From: Desulfocapsa sp.
GTDB taxonomy: Bacteria; Desulfobacterota; Desulfobulbia; Desulfobulbales; Desulfocapsaceae
Length of the DNA: 64,000 nucleotides
Assembly (NCBI GenBank): GCA_030145625.1
Contig: JAQYVF010000005.1
Coordinates: 25,312-89,311, forward strand
Reading direction: 5' to 3'
Shown here: positions 54,772 through 63,877 of the stretch, piece by piece
Position numbering within the stretch: the stretch's first letter is position 1
How the letters are laid out: the number at the start of each line of letters is the position of its first letter
Notes under the pieces: model-generated
Database searches by the model: none
The model's input: the letters and a program-made list of their open reading frames with translations, nothing else
What the model was told of the DNA's origin: nothing
Made by a program: the position numbers and the translations under genes

Positions 54772-54888
54772 ATGAAAAAAGAAGAAAACCAGACCTTTAT
54801 AGTAAATTCCAAGGCCTTGGCCGAGATTAAGCGCAAAGGTAGCCATGCGACTGTCTATCCTGCAATGGAACCTGCGGCAGACGGCTGA
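54772..54888 (+). CDS. Small ORF upstream of MPE-CHAT-RyR, unknown
   Basis: 38 codons (MKKEENQTFIVNSKALAEIKRKGSH...). Polar, no signal peptide. It could be real or a remnant; no family recognised. Confidence 0.25.
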   Translation: MKKEENQTFIVNSKALAEIKRKGSHATVYPAMEPAADG

Positions 54889-54918
54889 TGAAAAAAAGTC
54901 AAAACCCCTGCGGTTCGT

Positions 54919-55110
54919 ATGGGAAAGCCTGAAAAGAGTACACAGAATTTGTTTGTTCCGGTGAATGTCAAGGACATCACGATCTGGAAATCAGTGGAAA
55001 TTGAAAAGGATGAAAGCAAAGAGGCCATTCAAATTGGTCTTACGCAATTTCTTATCTTTAAAAGTCTCACAATAAAGGGTGGAAAAATTTCAGATACCTT
55101 CGAAGTGTGA
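54919..55110 (+). CDS. Small ORF upstream of MPE-CHAT-RyR, unknown
   Basis: 63 codons, lysine-rich, ending KGGKISDTFEV. Its stop overlaps a GTG that opens a 52-codon frame. Unrecognised; possibly parts of one broken gene. Confidence 0.3.
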   Translation: MGKPEKSTQNLFVPVNVKDITIWKSVEIEKDESKEAIQIGLTQFLIFKSLTIKGGKISDTFEV

Positions 55111-55265
55111 GCTCTGAAGAAATTAGGATCAGTCAATTCACTGCCGGGGTGGACAGCTACCTTTTTGTCATTGATGGAGATAGTTATGACCGCTGGTATG
55201 TCAACCAGGAAGTCCAGACCCGTTTTACAGACGTCAAACGTCTAACACCCCACAAGGGGGTATAA
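55107..55265 (+). CDS. Small ORF immediately upstream of metallophosphoesterase
   Basis: 52 codons from GTG overlapping the previous stop (VSSEEIRISQFTAGVDSYLF...RLTPHKGV). It ends 38 bp before the MPE gene. No known family. Confidence 0.3.
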   Translation: MSSEEIRISQFTAGVDSYLFVIDGDSYDRWYVNQEVQTRFTDVKRLTPHKGV

Positions 55266-55302
55266 GTGCCCCTCACAACCCTCTGCCCAAAGGAGAACTC
55301 AA

Positions 55303-56787
55303 ATGTCCTTCCCACACTACGACGAAGTTCATATTATTTCCGATCTCCACATGGGAGGTGAAACCGGTTTTCAGATCCTCCGCGAAACCAAAAAGTTGGC
55401 AGGATACATTCGCTGGGTCGGAGAACAGCGACCAGACGGCAAAGTGGCCCTGGTCCTGAACGGTGACGTCATCGACACCCTGGCCGAAAAGAACGACGGC
55501 TACATCGCCGTGGACAATGCCGAGGCCATCGTTCAACGGATCATGGCAGATCCCTCCTTTGTCCCGATCTGGGATGCTCTGGCGGAATTTACCAAAATAA
55601 AAGACCGCACCCTGGTCATTGCTCTTGGCAACCACGACCTTGAGATGTCCTTTCCCGTGGTGCAATGTGCGGTTATTAAAAGACTCGCCGACACTGATCT
55701 TGAGGCCCGAGGCCGTATCGAGTTTTCCACCATGGGGGCCGGTTATTCCTGTCTGGTCGGGGACTCACGAATATTCTGCACCCACGGCAACGAGGTGGAC
55801 AGCTGGAACTACACCCGCTATGAAGATCTCGCCAAGGTGGGCCGACGGCTGAACACCGGCCGCAGCCTCAAGCCCGGCGAATGGGAACCCAACGCCGGTA
55901 CCAAGATGGTCAAGGACGTCATGAACACCGTGAAAGGGCGTTACGCCTGGATCGACCTGTTAAAACCTGAGATGCAGGCCGCAGTCGGCGTACTTCTTGT
56001 CCTCGACCCCAGCCAGCTCAGCAAGATTAAACGTCTCATCCCTGTCATTGGAGAAAAGATAGAAGGCAGTCTAGAGGTTGACCAGCGGCTCTCCGCAGAG
56101 GGTTTCACCTCCCCAACAGGCACGAGTCCCCAACCCGCCTCCGTGGACAGCCTTCTCGGCCCAAATCTCATGGCAGGACTGCGCAGTGGTGCGGACGGTA
56201 ACCGTCACACCGCTGATTCCCTGCTGCGCGCTGCTGAAAAGGAATACAAGACCGGCAGTTCCGTCACCGACCCCGAAGACAAGACACTCGGCACCGGCCA
56301 GTATCTTTGGGATCGGTTTACCAGCTGGATCACCGGCGTCAGCGAGATTGAGGCCTTGCGCCGGGCGCTGCAGGACTGGCTTAAAAATGACAAGACCTTC
56401 GAGATAACGGATCAGGACGATACCTGTAAGGAAGTGCTTGACTCGATAGGCCAGGATATCCATTTCCTCGTTACCGGCCACACCCACCTTGAACGTGCCA
56501 TTGATCTTGGCGGCAGCCGTTTCTACTTCAATTGCGGCACATGGATTCGTCTGCTCCGTTTCACAGAAACAATGCTTAAAGACGAAAAGAGTTTCCAGCC
56601 GGTGTACAACTTGCTCGAGAGTGGCCGGATGAAGGACATAGACGAGGCCACGTTTGATTTTGTCCTCCCTCAGCAGAGTGCTGTCTGTATCAAGACCACC
56701 AAAGATGGAAAGGTGGTCGGCGAACTGGCCCACATAGAAGGAACCCATCCTGTCACCCGCAAGATCATCAAAAAGTTCACGAGGTGA
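55303..56787 (+). CDS. Calcineurin-like metallophosphoesterase
   Basis: 494 residues. The metallophosphoesterase motifs are in order: HIISDLHMGG (DxH, near 10-14), NGDVID (GD, near 50), ALGNHDLE (GNHD, near 107) and TGHTHLERA (GHxH, near 397). An insert of about 150 residues (200-350) separates the third and fourth motifs and carries helical sequence of unknown role. No signal peptide, so cytoplasmic. Its stop is 4 nt before the CHAT gene. With CHAT and RyR partners it may hydrolyse a nucleotide or phosphoprotein signal; that is inference. Confidence 0.87.
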   Translation: MSFPHYDEVHIISDLHMGGETGFQILRETKKLAGYIRWVGEQRPDGKVALVLNGDVIDTLAEKNDGYIAVDNAEAIVQRIMADPSFVPIWDALAEFTKIKDRTLVIALGNHDLEMSFPVVQCAVIKRLADTDLEARGRIEFSTMGAGYSCLVGDSRIFCTHGNEVDSWNYTRYEDLAKVGRRLNTGRSLKPGEWEPNAGTKMVKDVMNTVKGRYAWIDLLKPEMQAAVGVLLVLDPSQLSKIKRLIPVIGEKIEGSLEVDQRLSAEGFTSPTGTSPQPASVDSLLGPNLMAGLRSGADGNRHTADSLLRAAEKEYKTGSSVTDPEDKTLGTGQYLWDRFTSWITGVSEIEALRRALQDWLKNDKTFEITDQDDTCKEVLDSIGQDIHFLVTGHTHLERAIDLGGSRFYFNCGTWIRLLRFTETMLKDEKSFQPVYNLLESGRMKDIDEATFDFVLPQQSAVCIKTTKDGKVVGELAHIEGTHPVTRKIIKKFTR

Positions 56788-56791
56788 AAAA

Positions 56792-58729
56792 ATGTCCGAT
56801 ATCCACAACGTCAAACTGGAAATTTTGCGACCCGGCCCGGCGCACAACCAGCTTCTTTCTCCGCTTACTCCCTACCTCGTCCTCTGCGGTGCCGACGGAC
56901 CGGTGAGCGTGAGCCTGCCTTTTGAACAGCGGCAGCTGCGCATTCGCCTGGAACGGCTCCGTTATTTTACGGAAGGAACAGATGTTCCCCCCAACCAACG
57001 TGAGGCCGAGCTGCGCGAATTGGGGGAGACCATCGGGCAGATGTTCGGCCAGGTCCCCGCACTGCTTACCGAACTGGGCAGTGTCCGAGCCCAGAAGGGA
57101 AAGTTTGTGCATCTGCGACTGTCGCTGTCCGCCTCCGAACTTGCTCTTTTGCCCTTTGAGACAGCCATCGCCCCGGATGGCTTTCCCGGCTCCGGTTCGC
57201 CGCTTTTTCTGCAATCCAAGACCCCCATTACCCTGACCAGGGAGGTACGTCGCGGCCGACCACTGCCTGTGGAATGGAATCGTCCACCCCGCATTCTCTT
57301 CATCTGTGCCTCGCCTGACGGGTTGGCCCAAGTGCCCGCAAAGCAGCACCTGGTCGCCCTGCGCCGCGCCATTGACCCATGGGTGAAAATCAAGAATAGT
57401 GAGGAAGAGCGCCTGGCCGAGGTGAAAAAAATCCTCACCATACTGCCGGAAGCAACGCTTGAACAAATCCGCCAGACCTGCATGGACACGGAATACACCC
57501 ATGTCCATATCCTGGCCCACGGCGCCCGCTATGAGCATGCCGGAGACCAGCGCTACGGCCTTGCCTTGTGCAGCAGCTCAAACCCGGCAGAGATTGATGT
57601 GGTTGACGGCGAACGACTTGCCATCGCCCTCACTACGGACCGCGCTTTGACCTGCAGCACTCGGCATCGACCAACCATACTCTCGCTTGCCACCTGTGAT
57701 TCCGCAAATGTGAACTCCGTGCTCACCCCCGGTGGCAGCATAGCTCACGAGTTGCACGCAGCCGGTATCCCCTGGGTTTTTGCCTCCCAGTTTCCTCTCT
57801 GGATGCGCTCCTCGAACATCTTCACTGAAGTACTGTACAAACGTTTACTCAAAGGGGCCGATCCCCGCTGCGTCCTCCATGAATTGCGACAACGTCTGCG
57901 CACCGCCTGCCCGGAGACACACGACTGGGCTAGTATTGTAGCCTATGCTACCGTGCCCTGGAATTTTGAAAAACAGGTCAGCGATTTTCGTGATAAACAG
58001 ACCCGCGGGCGCATCGAAACTAAATTCGACCGGATCGACGATCTGCTCAAGGAAAAAAAATCCAATGATCTCGATAAGCAATCGTTATCACCGGAAATAG
58101 GTGATCTCTGTGATGTCATCCGTCGGGAACTCCAGGCATGGCGGGAAGAACCTGAGGCACAATCCTGCGGGAAAGAACTTGCCGAACGTCTGGGAGTCAG
58201 TGCTGCCAGCGAAAAGCGGATGGGCATCACTTATGAGCCCGTCCCCAACAAGGCAAAAGAAAAACTAGACGCCTATCAAACGGCCTGCCAGTTCTATAAA
58301 AAAGCCATCGAAGCCGATATCTCAAATCATTGGGTCATTACCCAATATCTGTCAATGCTCGCGGTCACAAAACTGGCAAAAGGCCGTGGTTTGTCAGGAT
58401 TGGCAAGAGATTATGGGCATTGGTGGCATGCTGCTCGACAAATCAGCCACTGGCAGTTGCCCGCAGCAGTGGGGATAGAACGGGCCTGGGCATACGGAAC
58501 ACTGGCTGAACTAGAAATGTTGGGTGCTGTTTATGGAGGCAGAAAATACAAAGCAGAGGAAGCCAAAAAGACAATCATCCATTACTGTAAGGAAATTATG
58601 GAAATCTATGGTCCGCAGGATTTTCCTGTACAATCAACCGTGCGGCAATTCCGCCGCTATGCTGATATCTGGAAACAGGAAAAATGGGATAATCTTGCCC
58701 GGGCCGCGCTTGACGTCCTCGGTTCATAG
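56792..58729 (+). CDS. CHAT-domain (caspase-like) protease
   Basis: 645 residues, with GAGGTG upstream of the ATG. Residues about 160-390 fit the CHAT fold: ILFICASP, the catalytic His near 243 in HILAHGARYEHAG, the catalytic Cys near 302 in LSLATCDSANV, and IPWVFASQFPL. The N-terminal ~150 residues are a beta-rich prodomain-like region (LALLPFETAIAP). The C-terminal ~230 residues are helical with a TPR-like stretch (ACQFYKKAIEADISNHWV). CHAT proteases cleave partner proteins in several bacterial immune and cell-death pathways. It is tightly coupled to the MPE gene and followed by an RyR-domain gene. Confidence 0.88.
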   Translation: MSDIHNVKLEILRPGPAHNQLLSPLTPYLVLCGADGPVSVSLPFEQRQLRIRLERLRYFTEGTDVPPNQREAELRELGETIGQMFGQVPALLTELGSVRAQKGKFVHLRLSLSASELALLPFETAIAPDGFPGSGSPLFLQSKTPITLTREVRRGRPLPVEWNRPPRILFICASPDGLAQVPAKQHLVALRRAIDPWVKIKNSEEERLAEVKKILTILPEATLEQIRQTCMDTEYTHVHILAHGARYEHAGDQRYGLALCSSSNPAEIDVVDGERLAIALTTDRALTCSTRHRPTILSLATCDSANVNSVLTPGGSIAHELHAAGIPWVFASQFPLWMRSSNIFTEVLYKRLLKGADPRCVLHELRQRLRTACPETHDWASIVAYATVPWNFEKQVSDFRDKQTRGRIETKFDRIDDLLKEKKSNDLDKQSLSPEIGDLCDVIRRELQAWREEPEAQSCGKELAERLGVSAASEKRMGITYEPVPNKAKEKLDAYQTACQFYKKAIEADISNHWVITQYLSMLAVTKLAKGRGLSGLARDYGHWWHAARQISHWQLPAAVGIERAWAYGTLAELEMLGAVYGGRKYKAEEAKKTIIHYCKEIMEIYGPQDFPVQSTVRQFRRYADIWKQEKWDNLARAALDVLGS

Positions 58730-58857
58730 TAATATATCATCTCATATCCATCAGACCTGGAACCGATTCATCTTGAATTCCTCTCATGATCAGCTTCAGA
58801 TAACAGGAATTGCAGGCAAGGAACAATGAAGGGAAGCAACTGGACAAAGGAGAATTC

Positions 58858-59175
58858 TTGAGCACGACAAGACAGAAGGTTGAGACCCCTTTCGGCGACT
58901 ACGAGCCGCAAATCGCGAGTCATGACGAACTTGCGCGCGCCGCTTCAATAATGGGCGACACGGTGGAGGCAATCGCCAGGATCAACCATGATCAGTGGGC
59001 TGCAGAGAGGATTGCCCAGGGGTGGCGTTACGGAACACAACGGGATGACTCCAGGAAACTGCATCCAGGACTTATTCCCTATGACCGACTAACGGAAGAG
59101 GAAAAACGAATCGACGTGGAAGGTGCCAAGGCTATCGTTGCCGAACTGATCAGGCTTGAAATCCTTCATACATAA
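58858..59175 (+). CDS. RyR-domain protein
   Basis: 105 residues from the TTG at 58858, chosen because AAGGAG lies 6 nt before it; the track's 58810 TTG lacks this. The body matches the ryanodine-receptor RyR repeat: AARINHDQWAAERIAQGWRYG, DSRKLHPGLIPYDRLTEEEKRID, and an end helix. Prokaryotic RyR domains have been noted in predicted conflict systems, where they are thought to bind nucleotide-derived ligands or partners; the ligand is unknown. The gene follows CHAT by 128 bp on the same strand. Confidence 0.88.
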   Translation: MSTTRQKVETPFGDYEPQIASHDELARAASIMGDTVEAIARINHDQWAAERIAQGWRYGTQRDDSRKLHPGLIPYDRLTEEEKRIDVEGAKAIVAELIRLEILHT

Positions 59176-59254
59176 GGCTGAATCCACCTGGAAAATTCCG
59201 GGAAAATTCACGGGACAGACCACGATAAAAAAATAAACGGCAGAAAGACGCATA

Positions 59255-59922
59255 ATCGGGATAGAAAGGGGTTTTTTATCCCCCCTCCTCCCACACCAAC
59301 CGGCATGCGGGTCCGCACCGGGCGGTTACCAAGAGTGTCGGATCGTAATCGGACAAGCCAACCAAAGGGAACCCATTTTGATTAACTTTGAAAATTCCAT
59401 TTCCATTACCGCGCCTAAGAACTCTTATGTGAACCAGTCGGCTCATACTGAGGATAGAGCATAATGGGGAATTTTCTCTCTTGGCTTCAGGCCTTCGCTT
59501 CATCAAACATGAATCCACTACTATGCCTTCTGCTGACTTCTGCCCAATCACCCCATGCATTACTACAGGAGGCGCTACCATCTGATGGTCGCAAAGTCGG
59601 GCAGATCTCCCCGGGCTCAGTTCAGTACCCCCTTGAGGGGTGTAAGAACATGATCCTTCCCTGCACAACTGCCGCATTTACCATCTCCCATGTTCTCCAG
59701 ACGGGTTTCGTGATGTTGTGCTCACTCACCCAGGGGTTCGGCCTTATATGCGGTTTCTGTCCGTCAGCTCGCAGGTTTGCACTTAGGCTTCTTTCAAACG
59801 GTCGGTCGCCCTTCCGCCCTTGCCATCGGCTAGTACTTTTAAAAGGTGACACTTTGTCTCCTTCCTGGAATATGTACAGGGGACTTACACCCCATAAAAT
59901 CATGCCCATGCCGGGCACACAC
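59255..59922 (-). mobile_element. ORF-less group IIC-type intron derivative (attC-associated)
   Basis: Read on the minus strand it opens GTGTGTGCCCGGCATGGGC and then GGGGTGTAAGTCCCC, the style of class IIC intron 5' ends. At the other end it shows CCGCCCGGTGCGGACCCGCA with flanking AACCG/CGGTT (domain V-like), GGTGTGGGAGG, and a final CTATCCCGAT. In between are typical intron stretches but only traces where a maturase should be, so it cannot move itself. The exon junctions fall next to an attC hairpin, with the intron oriented against the cassette genes, as known for group IIC-attC introns. ORFs at 59276-59677 and 59464-59994 are artefacts of this RNA. Confidence 0.6.
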
Positions 59923-59925
59923 AAT

Positions 59926-60003
59926 CACATTCACTCGGACATCAAAAAGCGTCGCTCGTTCCTCGCTCTGCTTTTTGATACCGGTGATGTGTAGCGTTAT
60001 GTG
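59926..60003 (+). repeat. attC site E, split by the intron
   Basis: CACATTCACTCGGACATCAAAAAGC pairs with GCTTTTTGATACCGGTGATGTG almost perfectly apart from three unpaired bases on the left arm, exactly the extrahelical pattern of attC. The right box is GTTATGT (59996). The left box appears to lie beyond the intron (GCATAAT at 59250-59256). The aminotransferase starts about 11-26 nt downstream. Confidence 0.7.
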
Positions 60004-60028
60004 AGACCGCAGAATGAACAGAGGTAAT

Positions 60029-61186
60029 ATGAAAAATATTCTTGATTGTACTGGTCATAAACTAAAGATCCTCAATATCTTAGATAGCAATGGAGTATAT
60101 TTGTTTGATGCTCAGGGAAAGAGATACATGGATTTGGAGTCAGGGATATGGTGCACATCTCTGGGACACAAAAATGTCAGAATTAACAATGTGATCAAAA
60201 AACAACTTGATAGCATCATGCATGCTGGGTTTTGCTATAGCAGTGAGATAGTAGATAACGCAGCGAAATCAATTTTGTCAGTAACAGGTTTGAAAAATGG
60301 GCGATGCGTATTTCTTAGTTCTGGAAGCGAGGCTGTAGAAATACTTAGGCAAGCAGCTAGGCATTCGGTAAAAACCCCAAAAACGCTGGTTTTGCATAAT
60401 GCTGAGCTTGGTGCGTATGATTCACTTACAGATAGAAAGCATGGATGGTACGGCTTTGAATGGAAAAATTGTGAGGAATGTACAGACAGCATTATATGCG
60501 ATCTGCACAGTGAAGCACTTAATAATATCCCTGAAGATGTCACTGAGTTCATCTTTGAACCAGGAAGTGATGCTGGCCTTGTAGGCTTTCCTCCCAAAGC
60601 ATTGATTCAGAAAATTGCCAGCTTGGTTCGCAGTAATGGTGGTAAAATAATCGCAAATGAAGTTACGACAGGAATCGGGCGTACAGGTAAATGGTTTGGC
60701 TATCAACACTACGATATAAAGCCGGATATGATTGCTCTTGGGAAAGGTATTGGAAATGGTTATCCTGTAAGTGTTGCTGTATTCTCCGAGAATACCACAA
60801 GTGAATTAGATACTTTTAAATACTCGCAGAGTCATCAGAATGATCCAATGGGAGCAGCTGTTGCAAATGAAGTTATTAACATAATAAAAGATCGTGATCT
60901 AATTAAAGATGCTGCGAGAAAAGGAAAGATTTTTATTTCTCAACTCAAATCCCTAGAAAGAAGCAATATAAAAATTCGTGGAAGAGGATTGATGTTCGCC
61001 ATTGATTTTATGAATGAGAAGACAGCAGAGAAAATATACAGTGAGCTGATAGAAAGCGGATATATTGTATGTAACAGAGGTTCTTTTCTTAGAATTGATC
61101 CGCCTCTCACAATAACTGAAGATGAGTATGGGGAATTCATTACCACACTCTCTTCTATAGTAGATCGAGAGATGATTTTCACATAA
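60029..61186 (+). CDS. Class III PLP-dependent aminotransferase-like protein
   Basis: 385 residues from the ATG at 60029 (GAGG upstream); the 60014 ATG is an alternative. Shows the class III pattern: LESGIWCTSLGHKN, FLSSGSEAVE, NEVTTGIGRTGKWFGYQ and the PLP lysine in MIALGKGIGNGYPV. The residue that normally is Asp in DEVxTGxGRTG is Asn here, which should change pyridine-nitrogen chemistry; related proteins with NEV are known to me from Firmicutes. Substrate unknown. AT-rich compared with the chromosome, fitting a mobile cassette. Confidence 0.88.
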   Translation: MKNILDCTGHKLKILNILDSNGVYLFDAQGKRYMDLESGIWCTSLGHKNVRINNVIKKQLDSIMHAGFCYSSEIVDNAAKSILSVTGLKNGRCVFLSSGSEAVEILRQAARHSVKTPKTLVLHNAELGAYDSLTDRKHGWYGFEWKNCEECTDSIICDLHSEALNNIPEDVTEFIFEPGSDAGLVGFPPKALIQKIASLVRSNGGKIIANEVTTGIGRTGKWFGYQHYDIKPDMIALGKGIGNGYPVSVAVFSENTTSELDTFKYSQSHQNDPMGAAVANEVINIIKDRDLIKDAARKGKIFISQLKSLERSNIKIRGRGLMFAIDFMNEKTAEKIYSELIESGYIVCNRGSFLRIDPPLTITEDEYGEFITTLSSIVDREMIFT

Positions 61187-61267
61187 CAATAACATGCACT
61201 CAGATATATTTATATAGTGTTTGACTATGCCTGGTTACAATCACCTAAAAAGAATACGGAGAAGAAA

Positions 61268-61579
61268 ATGAAGAAAACAGCATTGTTCATAAGTTGTGTT
61301 TTCATACTGTCTGTAACAGCCGTCTGTTTTGCTGCTGAAGGAAATCCCGAAAATGGTAAATTGCTTTTTTCTGATCCTAAACTTGCAGGTAGTCAAAACG
61401 ATACAGCATGTACCAAATGTCATCCTGGGGAAAAACCATTCAAATCCATTTCGAAGGATAAAGACCTAAACAAAATAATAAACATGTGTATTACAAAACC
61501 GTTAGCAGGAAATGCATTGGAAAAAGATTCTCAAGAAATGAATGACTTGAAAAGTTATATATTATCTCAATCAAAATAA
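61268..61579 (+). CDS. Small monohaem c-type cytochrome
   Basis: 103 residues from the ATG at 61268 (GGAG upstream). Signal peptide to CFAAEG, then GNPENGKLLF and the haem site CTKCHPG. A distal Met candidate is at MCITKPL or QEMNDL. The size and the NGKxLF...CTKCH...LKSYI pattern are those of class I cytochromes c. Electron transfer in the periplasm. It shares a cassette-like segment with the aminotransferase gene. Confidence 0.85.
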   Translation: MKKTALFISCVFILSVTAVCFAAEGNPENGKLLFSDPKLAGSQNDTACTKCHPGEKPFKSISKDKDLNKIINMCITKPLAGNALEKDSQEMNDLKSYILSQSK

Positions 61580-61608
61580 CATTTCTGAAAAGGTCTGAAT
61601 TCAGAAAA

Positions 61609-61740
61609 ATCTAACAAAGGTATCAAGAGGGACTTGCAGGCAGCGCGGTTTTCCGAAACTCGGCCATGTTAACAAGCGCACCGGTAACCCGAACATGGTT
61701 GCTACAAACTCCCGCAAGCCCCTTATACCGGCCGTTAAAC
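61609..61740 (+). repeat. attC site F, VCR-like
   Basis: 132 bp beginning ATCTAAC (fits RYYYAAC) and ending GTTAAAC (fits GTTRRRY). Arms GGTATCAAGAGGGACTTGC and GCAAGCCCCTTATACC pair with three extra bases on one side. The left end TCTAACAAAGGTATCAAGAGG closely resembles Vibrio VCR attC sites. It starts 29 nt after the cytochrome stop. Confidence 0.75.
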
Positions 61741-61869
61741 CTAAGCATACATGTGTAAGTGATAAAAAACAGTACGGGCCAGGGAGTACATGCCCATGCG
61801 TCGATTTTTTAACAATACAACACGGCAAGCTTCTGAAATTGTTGGATAACAAACAAACAGGATAGAAGC
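61741..61869. other. Leader between attC F and lipase-like gene
   Basis: 129 bp without an ORF; no clear promoter recognised. Confidence 0.4.
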
Positions 61870-63774
61870 ATGAACGCACTAAAATCCGCAATGGACGGCT
61901 TGAAAAGAGGGCTGCCTATAGTTTTCAATAGGATGACTGTCACTCTTTTGATCATTTGTTTTTCTGCAACGGGTTGCTTTTTAGCAAAAGTAAAAAAAGA
62001 AGTGCGCGAGTACTTGGCCTCCACCGTCCTGGTCGGGCAGATTTCTACCGCCTTTCCAGGCAAAGGGCCCATTATTGTGGCTGCCTACGCCAGGAATCAG
62101 GGCAAAAGAGAGGTGGTCCATTATACCGTTCTGCATGATTTTGGTGAGTATGAACTCATGGTTGCCAAAGGAAATTATTACGTTTTTGCGTATTGGGATA
62201 AAAACAGCAACCTGATTTATGACGCAGGCGAGCCGGCTGGGCAGTATGGTGACCCGAAAATGGTTACCGCACCGGCTGGAGGCGTTATTGGGAATATCAA
62301 TATTGCTATTCCGGAAAAAGCACAAAATATTGATGTGCCCTCTGGATTTGAAATCTCATCGGTTAAACCCCATAAGCTTCACAGTCGGCTTGCTGGTGCA
62401 ATAATCGATTTGGATGATGAGCTGTTTTCAGAGGAACATGGAAGCAAAGGCTATTGGGAAGGTATTTCATTTTTTAAGGAGTTTGGGGGCAACATCTATT
62501 TTCTCGAGGAATATGATCCTCAGAAAATACCTATCCTCTTTATACACGGTGCTACAGGCACGCCGAAAGGCTGGAAATATTTCGTCGATAACATCGATAG
62601 AACTCGGTTCCAGCCTTGGTTTTTTTATTATCCAAGCGGGGCCCGCATTCAAGGCATGTCCCAGCTGTTGCTCTGGAAATTAGAAAACCTGAAATCCAAG
62701 TATAACTTTGAACAGCTATATATTACGGCGCACAGTATGGGGGGCCTGGTCGCCCGGTCCTTTATTATGGATTCTAGTGCCCGTTTTCCCTATGTAAAAC
62801 TTTTTGTTTCACTGGCCACCCCGTGGGGGGGCGACGGGATGGCCGAGTACGGTGTTGAGCAATCTCCTGCGGTAGTACCGTGCTGGATCGATATGCAGCC
62901 GGAAAGTGCGTTTATCCAATCACTATACAGAACAAAAATGCCCGAGACCATCAGCTTTTACATGTTTTTCGGCCACCAGGGAAGCCGTAACCCCTTTCGA
63001 TCGAATAATGACGAAACCATTGCTTTTTCCAGCCTTCTGGACCGCAGAGCTCAGTCAGAGGCGAAAATGAATTATGCATTCAATGAGGACCATGAAAGCA
63101 TTATCTACAGCAAGGCTGTGTTGGACCAGTACAATGCGATTATCAACTCCTTTTCCCATCCATCCGGAGGATACCTCAAGATCCACTTTTCATACAACCA
63201 CCATTTCGCGGGCGAAAGGCCTGAGCCCACACTTATACTACAGCCTATTGGCAAAAAGCGTGCGGAAATGGAAATCAGACTAAGTGCCAATGATAATGGC
63301 AGAATACTCGGCCCTTTTCCTGCTGGTGACTATTTAGCAAGCTTTGGCGCTTTTACTGCCATCGGTAAAGGATACGTACCTGTTACGATTGAGAACAATG
63401 AAACAAATGAGTTGAAATATGTGTTGACCCCAGACAATATAATTTATGGGACTTTAATATCCGCTTTGCAATCGAAGGACTGGGCCGCCGGAATGCCGTA
63501 TCAGGAGAACTTCACGATACAAGCAATTACATTGAAAGGCACCGGGATTCATCGAAAACTCCGTCTGCTTGAAGGTGAAGATGTCAATATATTAGACTAT
63601 CTTATTCCACGTGCGGATTGCTACTACAAAGGAAATTTCTTTTTCTTTGGATTACCCCCTGGTGAATTCGATCTCGTTATTCGTGTGCAAGGCTACAAAC
63701 CCTTCGCAAAAAAGTGTTTTGTCAAGGCGGGCATACAATTAGATCCGATGCTTATTGAGTTAACACCAGAATAA
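61870..63774 (+). CDS. Alpha/beta hydrolase lipoprotein (lipase-like)
   Basis: 634 residues. The N-terminus contains a lipoprotein signal with lipobox SATGC near residue 36. About 215-400 is the alpha/beta-hydrolase core: PILFIHGATGTPKGW, the nucleophile motif TAHSMGGLVAR, and ATPWGGDG; the acid and His are expected in the following region (NEDHESIIYS). N- and C-terminal parts are beta-rich (carboxypeptidase-regulatory-like domain at the end, GLPPGEFDLVIRVQGYKPF). Probably acts on lipids or esters at the envelope. It follows a VCR-like attC site. Confidence 0.85.
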   Translation: MNALKSAMDGLKRGLPIVFNRMTVTLLIICFSATGCFLAKVKKEVREYLASTVLVGQISTAFPGKGPIIVAAYARNQGKREVVHYTVLHDFGEYELMVAKGNYYVFAYWDKNSNLIYDAGEPAGQYGDPKMVTAPAGGVIGNINIAIPEKAQNIDVPSGFEISSVKPHKLHSRLAGAIIDLDDELFSEEHGSKGYWEGISFFKEFGGNIYFLEEYDPQKIPILFIHGATGTPKGWKYFVDNIDRTRFQPWFFYYPSGARIQGMSQLLLWKLENLKSKYNFEQLYITAHSMGGLVARSFIMDSSARFPYVKLFVSLATPWGGDGMAEYGVEQSPAVVPCWIDMQPESAFIQSLYRTKMPETISFYMFFGHQGSRNPFRSNNDETIAFSSLLDRRAQSEAKMNYAFNEDHESIIYSKAVLDQYNAIINSFSHPSGGYLKIHFSYNHHFAGERPEPTLILQPIGKKRAEMEIRLSANDNGRILGPFPAGDYLASFGAFTAIGKGYVPVTIENNETNELKYVLTPDNIIYGTLISALQSKDWAAGMPYQENFTIQAITLKGTGIHRKLRLLEGEDVNILDYLIPRADCYYKGNFFFFGLPPGEFDLVIRVQGYKPFAKKCFVKAGIQLDPMLIELTPE

Positions 63775-63877
63775 TGGGTGTGATTCCGGTTTCGCGCGTA
63801 TTTTTTTAGAAAGGAGAAAGGGGTCAAGTCGGCTTTTACTCTTGTCGCAAATTTTTAATAACAAAATAATGCACCGG

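Noticed and set aside
59276-59994. ORFs of 133 and 176 codons on opposite strands
   Set aside because: They lie inside the intron-like element; such frames are commonly mis-annotated in structured intron RNA.
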